DNA of 64,000 nucleotides from Desulfobotulus pelophilus (GCF_026155325.1 NZ_JAPFPW010000008.1:96367-160366), one strand, 5' to 3'. Counted from the first letter of the stretch, positions 47,401-56,403 are shown. Made by a program: numbers and translations. Notes: generated from the sequence alone by a model not told the origin.

Positions 47401-47784
47401 TTATTCACTTTCATGTACCCCGATTTCATACCACTGATGGTCCCTGCCCTGCAGCAGAACCCGGCGCTGGCCTCCGTTTCCCTGTACCCGGAATTCATGG
47501 CGCAGACCGTCCATTTCCACGTCCAGCCTGTCCTGCGGTCTCACCACGTGGTAGCGGCGCTGGGATTTCACATAAATCACGGCCCTGAAGCTGTCTTCCG
47601 TGAGAACCAGTCCCCGGAGCTGCATTTGCGCTGCAGCTGCCGGATAGTTGAACACGTCCATGGGCGGGGGCGGATTCATGAACGGTTCCCTGGCGGCTGC
47701 CCATCGGGGACTGGAGACCACAAGAAGCATCAGGGCCAGCAAGAGAAGAAAAACCCGGAAGGCTTCTCCTTTGAAAGCAAACAT
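47401..47784 (-). CDS. PilP/MshK-like pilus assembly protein
   Basis: About 127 aa from the ATG at 47784. A signal anchor (FLLLLALMLLVVSS) and a Pro-rich linker (MNPPPPMDVFNY) precede a small beta domain (AAQMQLRGLVLTEDSFRAVIYV ... YHVVRPQDRLDVEMDGL), the GspC/PilP HR-like pattern. Proteins of this type connect the inner-membrane PilMNO complex to the secretin. Position between PilO-like and secretin genes supports this. Confidence 0.7.
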   Translation of the reverse strand: MFAFKGEAFRVFLLLLALMLLVVSSPRWAAAREPFMNPPPPMDVFNYPAAAAQMQLRGLVLTEDSFRAVIYVKSQRRYHVVRPQDRLDVEMDGLRHEFRVQGNGGQRRVLLQGRDHQWYEIGVHESE

Positions 47785-48022
47785 AGGAAACACCTTTCTT
47801 ACCGTTAAAAAAGAATACCTGCTCAGCCGGTTTTTCCCTGCTCCCTGGGAGAGATCAGGGCAGAAAGCCTTGAAAAAGGATTTTGTCCACTGATTGATTG
47901 GTAAATATTGTAGAATGCTGGCAAAATCAGGACTATATTTTTTGTGTGCCCACAAAGAATATAGCCAATGCTACGTTTTTACATCCGGCACGTTTTTTGC
48001 CCCTTTATCATTTCCGGCTTTT

Positions 48023-48568
48023 TTAGCCCATGATCCAGATATCCATTGAGATGGCAAGGGGCCAGCCCTTGTCCGGTCTTTTGATTTCGATGGCTTCCAC
48101 TTTCAGGGGCAGGGGCGATTTTTCCAGCCGTTGCAGCAGATACGTGAAGTCTGAAAAACTCCCCCTCGTTCCAAAACGGTACACATGCCAGGTAAAGAGT
48201 TCCTGTCTTGTCCCCGAGGGCCGGGACTCCAGTACGGGCATTCCCCGGCCCTCCATCTGCTGATAGATCCAGCTCAGGGAAGCCATGCGGCGTTCTTCCT
48301 TTCCCGCGTGCATGTTCCTTGCAGCCAGTTTTTTTTCCAGCTCTTCCACCCCTTCCCTGTGGGCTTTCAGTCTCTGCTGCAGTTGGAACAGAGGCGGGGC
48401 AGACTGAAGATCGTTGTAGTCTCTGATGGTTTTGTTCAACTGTTCTCTGGCCCGTTGCATGGCAAGCTGCTGGGGGTCATAGACCTTGTTCAGGTACAAA
48501 AAGATCATGCCCGTTATCACGGCGGCAATGAGGCCGAACTTTTCCAGCTTGGTTAATCTTCGGGCCAT
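48023..48568 (-). CDS. PilO/GspM-like inner-membrane protein
   Basis: 181 aa. One membrane helix near the N-terminus (about 12-27), a coiled coil (about 35-85) and a ferredoxin-like C-terminal domain (about 95-180, with SFSDFTYLLQRLEKSPLPLKVEAIEI) are the standard PilO/GspM build. GGAGATC precedes the ATG, and the start is one base after the PilMN stop, so the two are coupled. It pairs with PilN in the alignment complex. Confidence 0.78.
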   Translation of the reverse strand: MARRLTKLEKFGLIAAVITGMIFLYLNKVYDPQQLAMQRAREQLNKTIRDYNDLQSAPPLFQLQQRLKAHREGVEELEKKLAARNMHAGKEERRMASLSWIYQQMEGRGMPVLESRPSGTRQELFTWHVYRFGTRGSFSDFTYLLQRLEKSPLPLKVEAIEIKRPDKGWPLAISMDIWIMG

Positions 48569-48569
48569 G

Positions 48570-50231
48570 TCAGCCGATCTCCATCATAATGGTGAAGCCG
48601 TGGCTAAGGCCGCTGTTTTTGCCTTTTCCCTGATACTCAAGGCGCCTGACCTCAACGGAACGGGTGAGGTTTTCTTTGCGAAGCAGCCGCACATATTCCA
48701 TTACGGAAGAGGCCTTCACGGCAGAACCTTGAATTTCAAAGCCCTTTTTCCGGCCGGGAAGCTGGCGGATTTCCGTTAACACCAGATTTTCCGGAAGAAG
48801 ATGGATTATTTTTTCCTTGAGCTGCACAAGCTCACGGATTTCCCTGCCCGAATCTCCCTCCATGAACCGGAGCTGTTTTTCCATTTCCTCTTCTTTTTTC
48901 CTTAGCTCATCAATTTGAGACTGCAGGCTGCGGCTGGTGCTCAGCTCACCTCGCCTTTCCTTGATCTGTTCTTCCAATGTCTGCCGCCGTTCCCGGAAAT
49001 GATTTTCCTGATAACGCAGGAGAAGATAGTGGGACATGAGCAGGACAAAAAGAAGGGATGCCGCAGCAAGGGGCATGAGATAAATACTCTGGCGTATGCG
49101 GATGCCAAGGGGGATGGCATCGGAAATGCCGATGCCCTGCATGGTTTTTTTCCCAAGCTCCCGCATGGCCCCGCCTGCGGCCATGGCAAAGATGGGACTT
49201 TCCGTGGCACCAAGGGTGCTGAGACTGCCCGCACGGCGCATCAGCAGGGGTTCGGCTCCGGAAGGTGATAACTCTTTCAGAAAGCCCATCACCCTGCCAT
49301 CCATGGCGCCTGTGCCGGTCACGATTACGGAATGGGGGGGCGGAGCCTGACGGAAATGATAAAAGAGGGTGTCTTCCAGATCCGGAATGCGGGATCCCAG
49401 TATGTGTTCCCGTATTCTTGGGGTGCTGATATCCATGGCATTGATGGAAAGGGTGTCTCCGCCCCGGAGCAGGGCAAAGCCGGAAAAGGCATCCCCCACC
49501 TCCAGAACGGCCCTGTCCGTATCCCTGTGCATGTCCAGCAGAGGCACATGGAAACAGACCTCCGGTGGATAAATGCGCATCATTCTGAGACCAGCCAGAC
49601 GGAAGCGTTCCTTTACCGCCCTGTAAACATTTTGTTCCAGTACGGAAACCTGAACCAGCACCTCATCGCTTTCTTCCTGAATCTGGCCCGGCTCATCCCT
49701 TTTTTTTTCCACCTCCACACCGGCAAGGGACTGGTGGCCGGGAATACCCGTATAGGCTTCGGCTTCCCATTTTGCTGCTTCTCCCAGTGCATGGGCGGAG
49801 ATTTTTTTCACCCTGTCCGGGTTCATGGGCAACACCACCACCCTTGCTCTGGGGGTGATGAATACCGTGGGGGTTTTTGCCCTGCACCCTAAACGGTTGC
49901 GGATTTCCTGAAGCTGGGCAATGCCGGGCAGCTCTTCCCTTGCATCGTGGAGTTTCAGGGCCATAAAATCCACAATATCAATTTTTCCGGCACGGCTGCG
50001 GACCAGAGCGGCCCTTATTTCATCGCCGGAACACTCTATGCCGAGGCAGCGTTTTTCCGGCAGGGGAAGGGCCTGCAACAGTCCCGCAAGGCGGGCAGGA
50101 GAAAGGGCGGCTGCCATAGAAGAAAGCCTTGCCCTAAAGCCCCCTTTGGGCTGGGCCGGAGTTTTGGGAGGAGGCTGGGGATGATCTGCCCCATCCCCTT
50201 CTATTATTGTTGTCTGGTCCTGTTCACTCAT
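48570..50231 (-). CDS. PilM-PilN fusion-type alignment protein (GspL-like)
   Basis: 553 aa. The N-terminal 360 residues contain an actin-like PilM/GspL-type domain (RCLGIECSGDEIRAALVRSR; AVLEVGDAFSGFALLRGGDTL; VIVTGTGAMDG). A membrane helix (about 373-393, MPLAAASLLFVLLMSHYLLL), a coiled coil (395-460) and a PilN-like periplasmic domain (470-550, LPENLVLTEIRQLPGRKKGFEIQGSA) follow. In most type IV pilus systems PilM and PilN are separate; GspL of type II systems is fused in this way. A disordered Pro-rich N-terminus (about 1-30) is extra. Confidence 0.8.
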   Translation of the reverse strand: MSEQDQTTIIEGDGADHPQPPPKTPAQPKGGFRARLSSMAAALSPARLAGLLQALPLPEKRCLGIECSGDEIRAALVRSRAGKIDIVDFMALKLHDAREELPGIAQLQEIRNRLGCRAKTPTVFITPRARVVVLPMNPDRVKKISAHALGEAAKWEAEAYTGIPGHQSLAGVEVEKKRDEPGQIQEESDEVLVQVSVLEQNVYRAVKERFRLAGLRMMRIYPPEVCFHVPLLDMHRDTDRAVLEVGDAFSGFALLRGGDTLSINAMDISTPRIREHILGSRIPDLEDTLFYHFRQAPPPHSVIVTGTGAMDGRVMGFLKELSPSGAEPLLMRRAGSLSTLGATESPIFAMAAGGAMRELGKKTMQGIGISDAIPLGIRIRQSIYLMPLAAASLLFVLLMSHYLLLRYQENHFRERRQTLEEQIKERRGELSTSRSLQSQIDELRKKEEEMEKQLRFMEGDSGREIRELVQLKEKIIHLLPENLVLTEIRQLPGRKKGFEIQGSAVKASSVMEYVRLLRKENLTRSVEVRRLEYQGKGKNSGLSHGFTIMMEIG

Positions 50232-50257
50232 TTAAAAAAAGCCTGCTTCCTGCTCCA

Positions 50258-52066
50258 TTAAAAATCTTTTATGACAAGCTCCCTGTCCACCATGCGGCCG
50301 GGGCTGGCATATACGCTGAAAATACGGGTAGGGCAGTTTTCTGAAGGGCAGGGTTCCAGCGGATTATCATTACCCTTCCAGCAGACCAGATACCTTCCCC
50401 CTGAGGCAAGGGGTGAATCGTCCGTGTCGCTGAAGGAAAAGGCTGACGTACAGGAGCCTTTGGTTCCATTTTCACCTTCTGTCCATGTCCATTTTCCTAT
50501 TTCATCCCATGGGTCTCGTTCTTTTTTCCCTTTGATGCCATAAATGCGGCAGCGGATTTTTTCATCACCTGAACCGGGACAGGCCCCCTCTTCGGCATGG
50601 AAGCGGATTGTCAGCTTGAGAAAACCCGGTGTCCAGTCCTGCATACGAAGGATGCGGATGCGGTTATCGCGGTTGAGATCGTGTTCCGGGTCATAGCAGG
50701 GGGAGTCATCGGTACAGGTGCCATTCTTTTTCAGGGAAAAGGATTTTGTCCAGTTTTCCGGGTCCGTCATATGGAGGCAATTGTCATTGTCTGTGATGCA
50801 GAAGGAACCCGAAGGACCGCCGGAGAGAACCATGAGATGATCCTTTCCGTTTTCCTTGATCTTGAAGAAGTGAAGGGGCCTGTTCCAGGCATCCTGCAGG
50901 GTTTCAGTAGAACCGTGGGGTGCTGGAATATAGCCGTGTCGCCAGCCAACACCGAAATAGCTTTCCGTGAGTCCATGGCTGCCCCGCATGATTCCTTCCA
51001 GAGCTGTCTGGTCCCAGAGACCTCTGGGCTGGCCGTAGGTGAAAGCCTTTTCCCCTGAACCGTCCTTGAATAAGTTTTGCCAGTCTCCACTAACACTGCC
51101 CGTGCAGGAAACCGTATGGCCCTCATCATTTTTACACGCCCGGTTCCAGAGTTGCGGCCAGTCCAGAAGATCGGCCGTATAGCCCGTGTTGGCACCGGCC
51201 GGGGCATCGCCCACTATGGCTTTGGCAGCGCTGTCCAGCCTGTCTTCGGTAATAAAAATGAGCCGCTGGGTAATGGTGCTGATGCGGCTTTGTTTTTCCA
51301 TGATGTCCTGCCACTGGTGTTTTGGAAATTTTCGTACAATATTATCCTGATTGTGGGATGCATCCGGATCATAGATTTCTATATTGTCGGGCAGGGTGGC
51401 CATGCCGTCCGGTCCCATGGAGATTATCCAGAAAAGGGCGTTGGCATCGGAGTCACTTTCTTTAGGGCCGGGGGAAATAAAAAACCGGAAGGCCTGCCCC
51501 CAGCCGTCCCGCAGCTGTTCACCGGCCTGCAGCAGATGAAAGTATTCCCTGTCCAGTTCATCCATGTCCTCATAATCCTTCTGGCTGCTGGCGTAGTGCC
51601 TTGCCAGTGATTTGGTTTTTCCCCGGGGTTCCCTGAGATAGGGACCTTTCCACCGGGTATCTGCGCTGCCCGGTGGAAAGGTCCAGAGCCCCCGGGGTTG
51701 TCCCAGAGACGGAGCCTTTGGATCGGTCACCTTGGTAAAATCCTTCCACTGAAAACGGTTCTTTGTAAATTCTCCCCTTGTGTCTCCGGGCAGGCCATCT
51801 TTTGCTCCCGGCTGGAAGAGATCCGGCCATGTGCCCATGTCTCCCACATAGCCGCCGATGATGCGCCCCTTGTCCAGAGGATCCACAAGCTGACTGTGGC
51901 CCAAAAGGGCTTCTTCCAGGGCATCCATGGCTGCAAGGGTGGCCCTTTCCCGTTCCGCCTCCCGGGCCATGCCGCCAAAGGGCAGAACCATGGCTGCCAT
52001 GAGGCCCATGATTCCCACCACAATCAGTACTTCCATCAGGGTGAAGCCCCTGCTGTTGCCGCCCAT
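50258..52066 (-). CDS. Very large prepilin-like protein with duplicated pseudopilin domain
   Basis: About 602 aa from the ATG at 52066 (GGAGTC upstream). A type III signal (RGFTLMEVLIVVGIMGLM) with glycine before Phe and Glu at +5 is the prepilin peptidase site. The body has two related GspG-like segments: GYVGDMGTWPDLF ... GQPRGLWTFPPG ... WGQAFRFF and GYTADLLDWPQLW ... YGQPRGLWDQTA ... WNRPLHFF. A third C-terminal region is Cys-rich. Usual pseudopilins are 130-250 aa, so this is an unusually large minor pilin, perhaps a tip adhesin. Confidence 0.8.
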   Translation of the reverse strand: MGGNSRGFTLMEVLIVVGIMGLMAAMVLPFGGMAREAERERATLAAMDALEEALLGHSQLVDPLDKGRIIGGYVGDMGTWPDLFQPGAKDGLPGDTRGEFTKNRFQWKDFTKVTDPKAPSLGQPRGLWTFPPGSADTRWKGPYLREPRGKTKSLARHYASSQKDYEDMDELDREYFHLLQAGEQLRDGWGQAFRFFISPGPKESDSDANALFWIISMGPDGMATLPDNIEIYDPDASHNQDNIVRKFPKHQWQDIMEKQSRISTITQRLIFITEDRLDSAAKAIVGDAPAGANTGYTADLLDWPQLWNRACKNDEGHTVSCTGSVSGDWQNLFKDGSGEKAFTYGQPRGLWDQTALEGIMRGSHGLTESYFGVGWRHGYIPAPHGSTETLQDAWNRPLHFFKIKENGKDHLMVLSGGPSGSFCITDNDNCLHMTDPENWTKSFSLKKNGTCTDDSPCYDPEHDLNRDNRIRILRMQDWTPGFLKLTIRFHAEEGACPGSGDEKIRCRIYGIKGKKERDPWDEIGKWTWTEGENGTKGSCTSAFSFSDTDDSPLASGGRYLVCWKGNDNPLEPCPSENCPTRIFSVYASPGRMVDRELVIKDF

Positions 52067-52156
52067 GCCCGACTCCAATGGATGCGGGAAGGGCAAAAGC
52101 CCTTCCCGCGGGGGGTTACAAGGCAATGAATTCTGCCAAGTGATCAGAGTGTGATA

Positions 52157-53251
52157 TTAAAGACCAGCAGTTTTAGCGGCTTCGATCTTTTCATCTTCCG
52201 TAACACCGGCAGCACCAGCGTAGATGGTCCACTCTTCAAAGTCTTCGGATTCAGGATACATGTGGCCTTCGGGGCACTGGGTGACAAACTCAAAGCCCTT
52301 TTGTTCTTTAAGAAGGTTGAAGACCCGGTAAACACCGCCATTGGCCTTGGCAACTATGTTTTCAAGGCTAGCAAGATTAGCAGTGGCTGATGCTTCAAGT
52401 CTTTCTACGGTAGCTTCCAGGCGGGGCAGGAGGATGCCGTAGTGGTTCCAGGTGATCTGCTCATCGTTCAGACCCGTGGGGCAGAGACCGGCGGTGGAAA
52501 TCATGCCCTCTTTTACAAGGTCAGAATCAGTACCTACACCAAAGAAAATGCGTCCGATCCACTCAGGATTTCCCCATCCTTCATAATCAGCGCTGTCAAC
52601 CTGAAGAATACCACTTACAGCTGAAGGGACAGCAAACCCGTCAAATGCGGGATCATTAGCATCTGATTCGGCACCAAGGCCCACCATAAGTACGCCAAGG
52701 CCGGAACGGATGCCCACGCGCTTCATGGGATCCTGCTGATTTGTTTCTTCAACTTCAACAAAGCTGTCCACAAGACCTTCATAATTATAAGCATTGAGGT
52801 TGTACACAGAGCCAATGCCAAGCTTTCGGATTTCCTGAGCTTCTGCATCGTTCAGGATATGAAGGGCAAACTGGCTGCGATCCATGAACTCTGCTGCAAA
52901 GGTGGCTTTTCCTTCATCGGAAAATTCAAGATCTCCGGTGCTTGAGGGGACCTTGAAATCGCCTTCATAGGCACCTGCTGACGTTAGAGTTAACTCTCCG
53001 TCCTGATCTACCAGGTTAACCAGACCCGAAGGAAGGCCACCCTTGGTTTCATAGTAGGTGGCCACTGCGGCTACCATACGTTGCTGGTTGGTGTCGCAGA
53101 CCACATCTTCGGTGTTACCCACAATACCCGCAAAACGGGGAGCCACCATGGCCACGAGGAAGCCCATGATGGCCACAACCACGAGGATCTCCAGCAGGGT
53201 AAAACCCTTCTGGTTCAGTTGTTTATTTCGTTTTTTAAATATTTTTAACAT
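52157..53251 (-). CDS. Large type IV prepilin-like protein
   Basis: About 364 aa. After a short basic leader, NQKGFTLLEILVVVAIMGFLVAMVAPRF is the class III signal and hydrophobic helix of a type IV pilin or pseudopilin. The remainder (about 340 aa) is acidic and has no family I recognise, more than twice the usual pilin length. Start 53251 is chosen for GGAG ten bases before. First large gene of the operon, so it may be the major subunit. Confidence 0.82.
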   Translation of the reverse strand: MLKIFKKRNKQLNQKGFTLLEILVVVAIMGFLVAMVAPRFAGIVGNTEDVVCDTNQQRMVAAVATYYETKGGLPSGLVNLVDQDGELTLTSAGAYEGDFKVPSSTGDLEFSDEGKATFAAEFMDRSQFALHILNDAEAQEIRKLGIGSVYNLNAYNYEGLVDSFVEVEETNQQDPMKRVGIRSGLGVLMVGLGAESDANDPAFDGFAVPSAVSGILQVDSADYEGWGNPEWIGRIFFGVGTDSDLVKEGMISTAGLCPTGLNDEQITWNHYGILLPRLEATVERLEASATANLASLENIVAKANGGVYRVFNLLKEQKGFEFVTQCPEGHMYPESEDFEEWTIYAGAAGVTEDEKIEAAKTAGL

Positions 53252-53531
53252 TGTTTGTTGCTCCATAAAAAATTAAAGTTGTTTTTCCTATGGAGCAGCA
53301 ACTCCGCCCCAGAGTCTGCCGCTGCCTGTGCACGATTTTTTCCCATACTCCCGTTTTTCTGACGTTCTTTCTTCCCTGCCCTGCCCCAGAGCTCTTTGGA
53401 TAAAAGAATGGTTTTCCCTGCTTCTGGCGCCGCACCGTATCAGGGAATCGGCCTCCTCCGCTTCTTCACCTCCTTTCTCCTTGAATTGAAAATCGCTTAT
53501 CATAAGCCTTCCCGGTAAAACAGGAAGGACG

Positions 53532-53747
53532 TTACCGGCATCCGCTCCCCGTGGACCGGACTTCGGGCCAGTCCACCACAAAACGAAAATCCTTTCCGCT
53601 GCTGACGATGATTTCCTTCTGTCCTCGCTTGAGAAAACGCATCTCAAGGGAAATTTTTCCATATCCGTCGTGCAGAAAAAGATCTGTGTACAGTTCCATG
53701 ATTTTTTCCCGTATGGGGCTGTGTTCTGTGGAAAGATGGTTTTCCAT
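53532..53747 (-). CDS. Small uncharacterised protein at the head of the pilus operon
   Basis: 71 aa, acidic at the start then basic (MELYTDLFLHDGYGKISLEMRFLKRGQKEIIVSSGKDFRFVV). GGGAG lies nine bases before the ATG. The gene sits directly after the structured leader and about 280 bases before the first prepilin. No family recognised; a regulatory or assembly role is possible. The 280-base gap to the pilin gene shows nothing else I can support. Confidence 0.6.
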   Translation of the reverse strand: MENHLSTEHSPIREKIMELYTDLFLHDGYGKISLEMRFLKRGQKEIIVSSGKDFRFVVDWPEVRSTGSGCR

Positions 53748-53767
53748 GGTGTCTGCTCCCTTTAAAA

Positions 53768-53900
53768 GGAAAAAGGCGTAACCGAAGGCTAAAAAAATGC
53801 CTCTTCTCAGTTACGCCTTCACTTTCTGTCGCGCATTGATAATGCCGAAGACCGTAAGGTGTTCCTCTGTGCCTGAATTGTCCTTCTCCGAACGGTACCG
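53768..53900 (-). promoter_or_regulatory. Structured leader with terminator-like hairpin before the pilus operon
   Basis: On the minus strand a GCATT-ATC-AATGC hairpin (53833-53845) and an ACCGT...ACGGT stem precede a long stem: AAGGCGTAAC / GTTACGCCTT (53773-53782 and 53810-53819) with an inner GAAG-A-GGC / GCCTTC helix, followed by Ts. The terminator-like stem lies only a few bases from the ribosome site of the 71-aa gene. This is the layout of an attenuator or riboswitch, but the class is not one I recognise. Confidence 0.5.
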
Positions 53901-53902
53901 AA

Positions 53903-53929
53903 GCTATAATCTTTTATTTCTTATGTCAA
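53903..53929 (-). promoter_or_regulatory. Possible promoter for the pilus operon
   Basis: On the minus strand TTGACA (53929-53924) and TATAGC (53908-53903) are separated by 15 bases, shorter than ideal, in an AT-rich stretch just upstream of the structured leader. Confidence 0.4.
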
Positions 53930-54013
53930 GTATTTTTTTGTCGCGCCTAAAAATATTATGAGCTCAGTCTTTTGCGCGGTTTCATCGTACCCTGCAGAAT
54001 AGGGATCCCCCGT

Positions 54014-54598
54014 TTATTCCCCGTTCAGTGAGCGGATAGCTCTTCGGATTTCCTGCTGCACATCTTCGCTGGCCGCCTGTCCCTGTACCATTTCATCCAG
54101 AAGATTTTCCAGATCCTTTCGGGTATGGCGTATGCGGAGACTTTGTTCATTCAGAAGGGCCAGAGCGGAATTCACAGGTTGTGCCAGTTCCTGAAGAAGA
54201 TCATTTTTCCGGAAGCAGACCCGTTGTCTTCCGTTGTCAGCTGCTTTTTCCAGCATCCCTATGCTTTGATGAATCGGCCCTGCAATCTGATGGGTGAGAC
54301 GCACAGTCCAGATGGCCCCTCCGATGAGTACCGCGAGCAAAATGACGATGAATGTATTCAGGTAGGCCATGTTCACATGGATGATCAATTTCTGATCCAG
54401 AAATACCAGATAGAACCAGGCGTCTATGGTGGCGGTAATGCCCACGGCCAGCATCATAAGCATAAGAATGCGCCAGGTCAGGCTCAGCTGAAAGGCGGGA
54501 AACAGAAAAAACCTGCGCCGCCGGAAGATCCCTTTCATAAGATTTCGGAAGAAAAATCCTGCTTCTCCAGAACTTTCCTGCTGTTTTTCCACGAACAT
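54014..54598 (-). CDS. HAMP-domain membrane protein without output domain
   Basis: About 194 aa from the ATG at 54598 with GGAGAAAACGGC upstream. Two membrane helices (about 42-62 and 80-104) are followed by a HAMP-like region (HQIAGPIHQSIGMLEKAADNGRQRVCFRKNDLLQEL) and a coiled coil that ends the protein. No kinase, cyclase or chemotaxis output domain follows. It lies just upstream of the pilus operon; such stand-alone HAMP proteins are seen near pilus genes but their role is unclear. Confidence 0.68.
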   Translation of the reverse strand: MFVEKQQESSGEAGFFFRNLMKGIFRRRRFFLFPAFQLSLTWRILMLMMLAVGITATIDAWFYLVFLDQKLIIHVNMAYLNTFIVILLAVLIGGAIWTVRLTHQIAGPIHQSIGMLEKAADNGRQRVCFRKNDLLQELAQPVNSALALLNEQSLRIRHTRKDLENLLDEMVQGQAASEDVQQEIRRAIRSLNGE

Positions 54599-54737
54599 GC
54601 CGTTTTCTCCTTTGCAGTGATACCGTTGGTTCTCTGGAGCCTTTCGCAAGAGGCTGTCTTTTTCCGGCGGTGGCCGGGAGGCCGGATGGATCTGATGTTC
54701 TTGTCCTGTGCCTGTTTTCCCCCGCGAAAGTCAGTTG

Positions 54738-55118
54738 TCATGGGCCTTTACGGATCATGTCGTCTTTCGTATCCAGTATGCCGTCCGGACCGGCACAGGT
54801 AAGGATAAAGCTTCTGCGATCCGGATCTGTACTGTACCTGTAGGTGTTCCCCCACTGATCCCTGTTCAGCTCCCGCAGATCATTCTCCTGAAAACGGAGC
54901 TGCAGCCAGCGTTCAAAGTTTCTTTCCGAAGGATAGCGCCCTGTTTTCATGAATTCGTAATCCAGCAGGATGGAAATACTGCGCAGGTCACCCGCCGCCG
55001 TCACCCTTTGGGATGCCGTCATGGTTTCTTCGTAAAATCCCTGAATTTCATCCATGTTCAGGGCAATGGCACCGCTGACCGCAGCGGCAAGAACCAGTCG
55101 TTGAAGGATATCAATCAT
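54738..55118 (-). CDS. GspG-like pseudopilin-fold protein lacking the prepilin motif
   Basis: 126 aa. The region AAGDLRSISILLDYEFMKTGRYPSE and the C-terminal DQWGNTYRY ... CAGPDGILDTKDDM match the GspG C-terminal half, including the acidic calcium-loop-like end. The N-terminus (MIDILQRLVLAAAVSGAIALNM) is hydrophobic but lacks the glycine and GFTLxE processing site, so it is not a normal prepilin. It may be an exported soluble partner or an escaped pseudopilin. Located upstream of the HAMP protein on the same strand. Confidence 0.68.
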   Translation of the reverse strand: MIDILQRLVLAAAVSGAIALNMDEIQGFYEETMTASQRVTAAGDLRSISILLDYEFMKTGRYPSERNFERWLQLRFQENDLRELNRDQWGNTYRYSTDPDRRSFILTCAGPDGILDTKDDMIRKGP

Positions 55119-55683
55119 GGTATTTCCGGGTAAGAAGCTTCCCCCGCTATCCTCGAGGGGAGCGAAAGAGGGTGATAAATTTTTTGATTTTTAAATATTA
55201 TTCGTTTTGCCAAAAAGAATGTCAAGAATGATTTTGCTTTTTTTCGCGAGGTTGTTTTGTGTAAGGAACAGAAAGTATCTGTTTGTGGGATCTTCTGCGT
55301 CTTCTGGGCAAGGACAAGTTGTTCCAGGGCAAGAGGCCACTGAACCTTGTTGTTCAGCATGCTTTGATTTGGAAAATCAATACTGTAATTTCAGATATTT
55401 GATTCCGGTGGAGGACGGCGAGGCTGGTTGTGGGTACCCTTGCAATTGTTTCGGACTGCGTCACGAGCCAATGATCCGTTTGGCAACGTACCTGACAGGC
55501 ATGTTCGTTGTTCACGCAAAAATGCGACTGAATTCTTACGGTTTTTTTATATAAATAGGGTGCCTGTTTGTCTTGAAACAGGCACCCCACAGCCTTTATG
55601 GAGCCGGAAACAGCCTGCGCCGCAGAGTTTCAGTCAAAACTTCAGAAGGAGGCAACGGTTTGACCGGTTCGCTCAGACTACAA
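55119..55683. other. Intergenic region with a perfect hairpin
   Basis: About 560 bases without a supported gene. GGGTGCCTGTTT (55558-55569) and AAACAGGCACCC (55576-55587) form a perfect 12-pair stem with a six-base loop, about 100 bases after the FmdE-like gene; no T run follows on either strand. Short open frames on both strands have no recognisable domains and could be remnants. Confidence 0.4.
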
Positions 55684-56385
55684 TTATCCTTCCTGAGTTT
55701 CTGTGTGCTGACGTCTCTGATGGCGGATATTTCGCCTCATCTCCGGCTCTGTCATGCTTCCCCAGGGAATGAAGGTATAAACGGCACTGGCTTCAAAGGC
55801 TTCGGAGGGATGCACTGCGGGCAGGGTCTGGAAGATAAAGCGTCTGAGATCCGTACGCCTCTGCTGGGCTGTTTCACCTGTGGGGGCGGCAGAGGAGCAG
55901 TAGGAATCTGCCGTGGACCAGACATCCTTTCTCAGGCTTACGGTCAGGCCTTGCAGGGTGGATTTACGGTAAAACTGCAGCACATAGTTTTCCATGCTGC
56001 GGTCAATGCCCGCAGGGGGCCAGGTACGGTTGGCAGGATTACCGCCTTTCAAAATGAAATCAAGTGTATCCAGAGGGCCGCCCCCTACCCGGCTCATCAC
56101 AACGAGATCATCAAGGTCTGGAGTGTCTTCGCCAAAGAGGGTATCCACGCCATAGCGGATGGCAATGAAACTCAGCACCGTGCCGGGACAGGTTTTGTTG
56201 TAGAAATCCAGTACATCCGTAAGATGGATGATACGGACCTCTCCATTCTGCGTGGCCATCAGGGGTGGAATCTTCTTCAGAGCTTCTGGATAATTTTTTT
56301 TCTCAGAAGCCATGAGAGGGGTGGCCACACCCAGACAGATGAGGGTGAAGCCGAGAATACAGCTGCATAAACGGTGCTTTATCAT
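55684..56385 (-). CDS. Exported FmdE-like protein (second paralogue)
   Basis: 233 aa. Signal peptide (LCSCILGFTLICLGVATPLMASEK) and core IHLTDVLDFYNKTCPGTVLSFIAIRYGVDTLF with a CPG motif closer to FmdE (FHGHLCPG) than the first paralogue, then GGGPLDTLDFILKGG. It shares PDLDDL, GNPANRTWPPAGI and VYTFIPWGSMTEPEMRRNIRHQRRQ with the copy at 32.5 kb. AAGGAAAC precedes the ATG. It follows the haem-receptor-like TonB gene in the same direction, 57 bases apart with a hairpin between. Metal-complex handling in the periplasm is inferred. Confidence 0.62.
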   Translation of the reverse strand: MIKHRLCSCILGFTLICLGVATPLMASEKKNYPEALKKIPPLMATQNGEVRIIHLTDVLDFYNKTCPGTVLSFIAIRYGVDTLFGEDTPDLDDLVVMSRVGGGPLDTLDFILKGGNPANRTWPPAGIDRSMENYVLQFYRKSTLQGLTVSLRKDVWSTADSYCSSAAPTGETAQQRRTDLRRFIFQTLPAVHPSEAFEASAVYTFIPWGSMTEPEMRRNIRHQRRQHTETQEG

Positions 56386-56403
56386 GAAGTTTCCTTTTGT
56401 CTG

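Noticed and set aside
53768..53929. Assignment of the pilus leader as a c-di-GMP-I riboswitch
   Set aside because: GGCACAGAGGAACACC only loosely recalls the GEMM core; the tetraloop hairpin and second conserved segment are missing, so the class is left open.
55207..55590. Overlapping open frames on both strands (115 and 78 codons) suggestive of an insertion-sequence remnant
   Set aside because: No transposase motif could be recognised and no terminal inverted repeats or target duplication were found.
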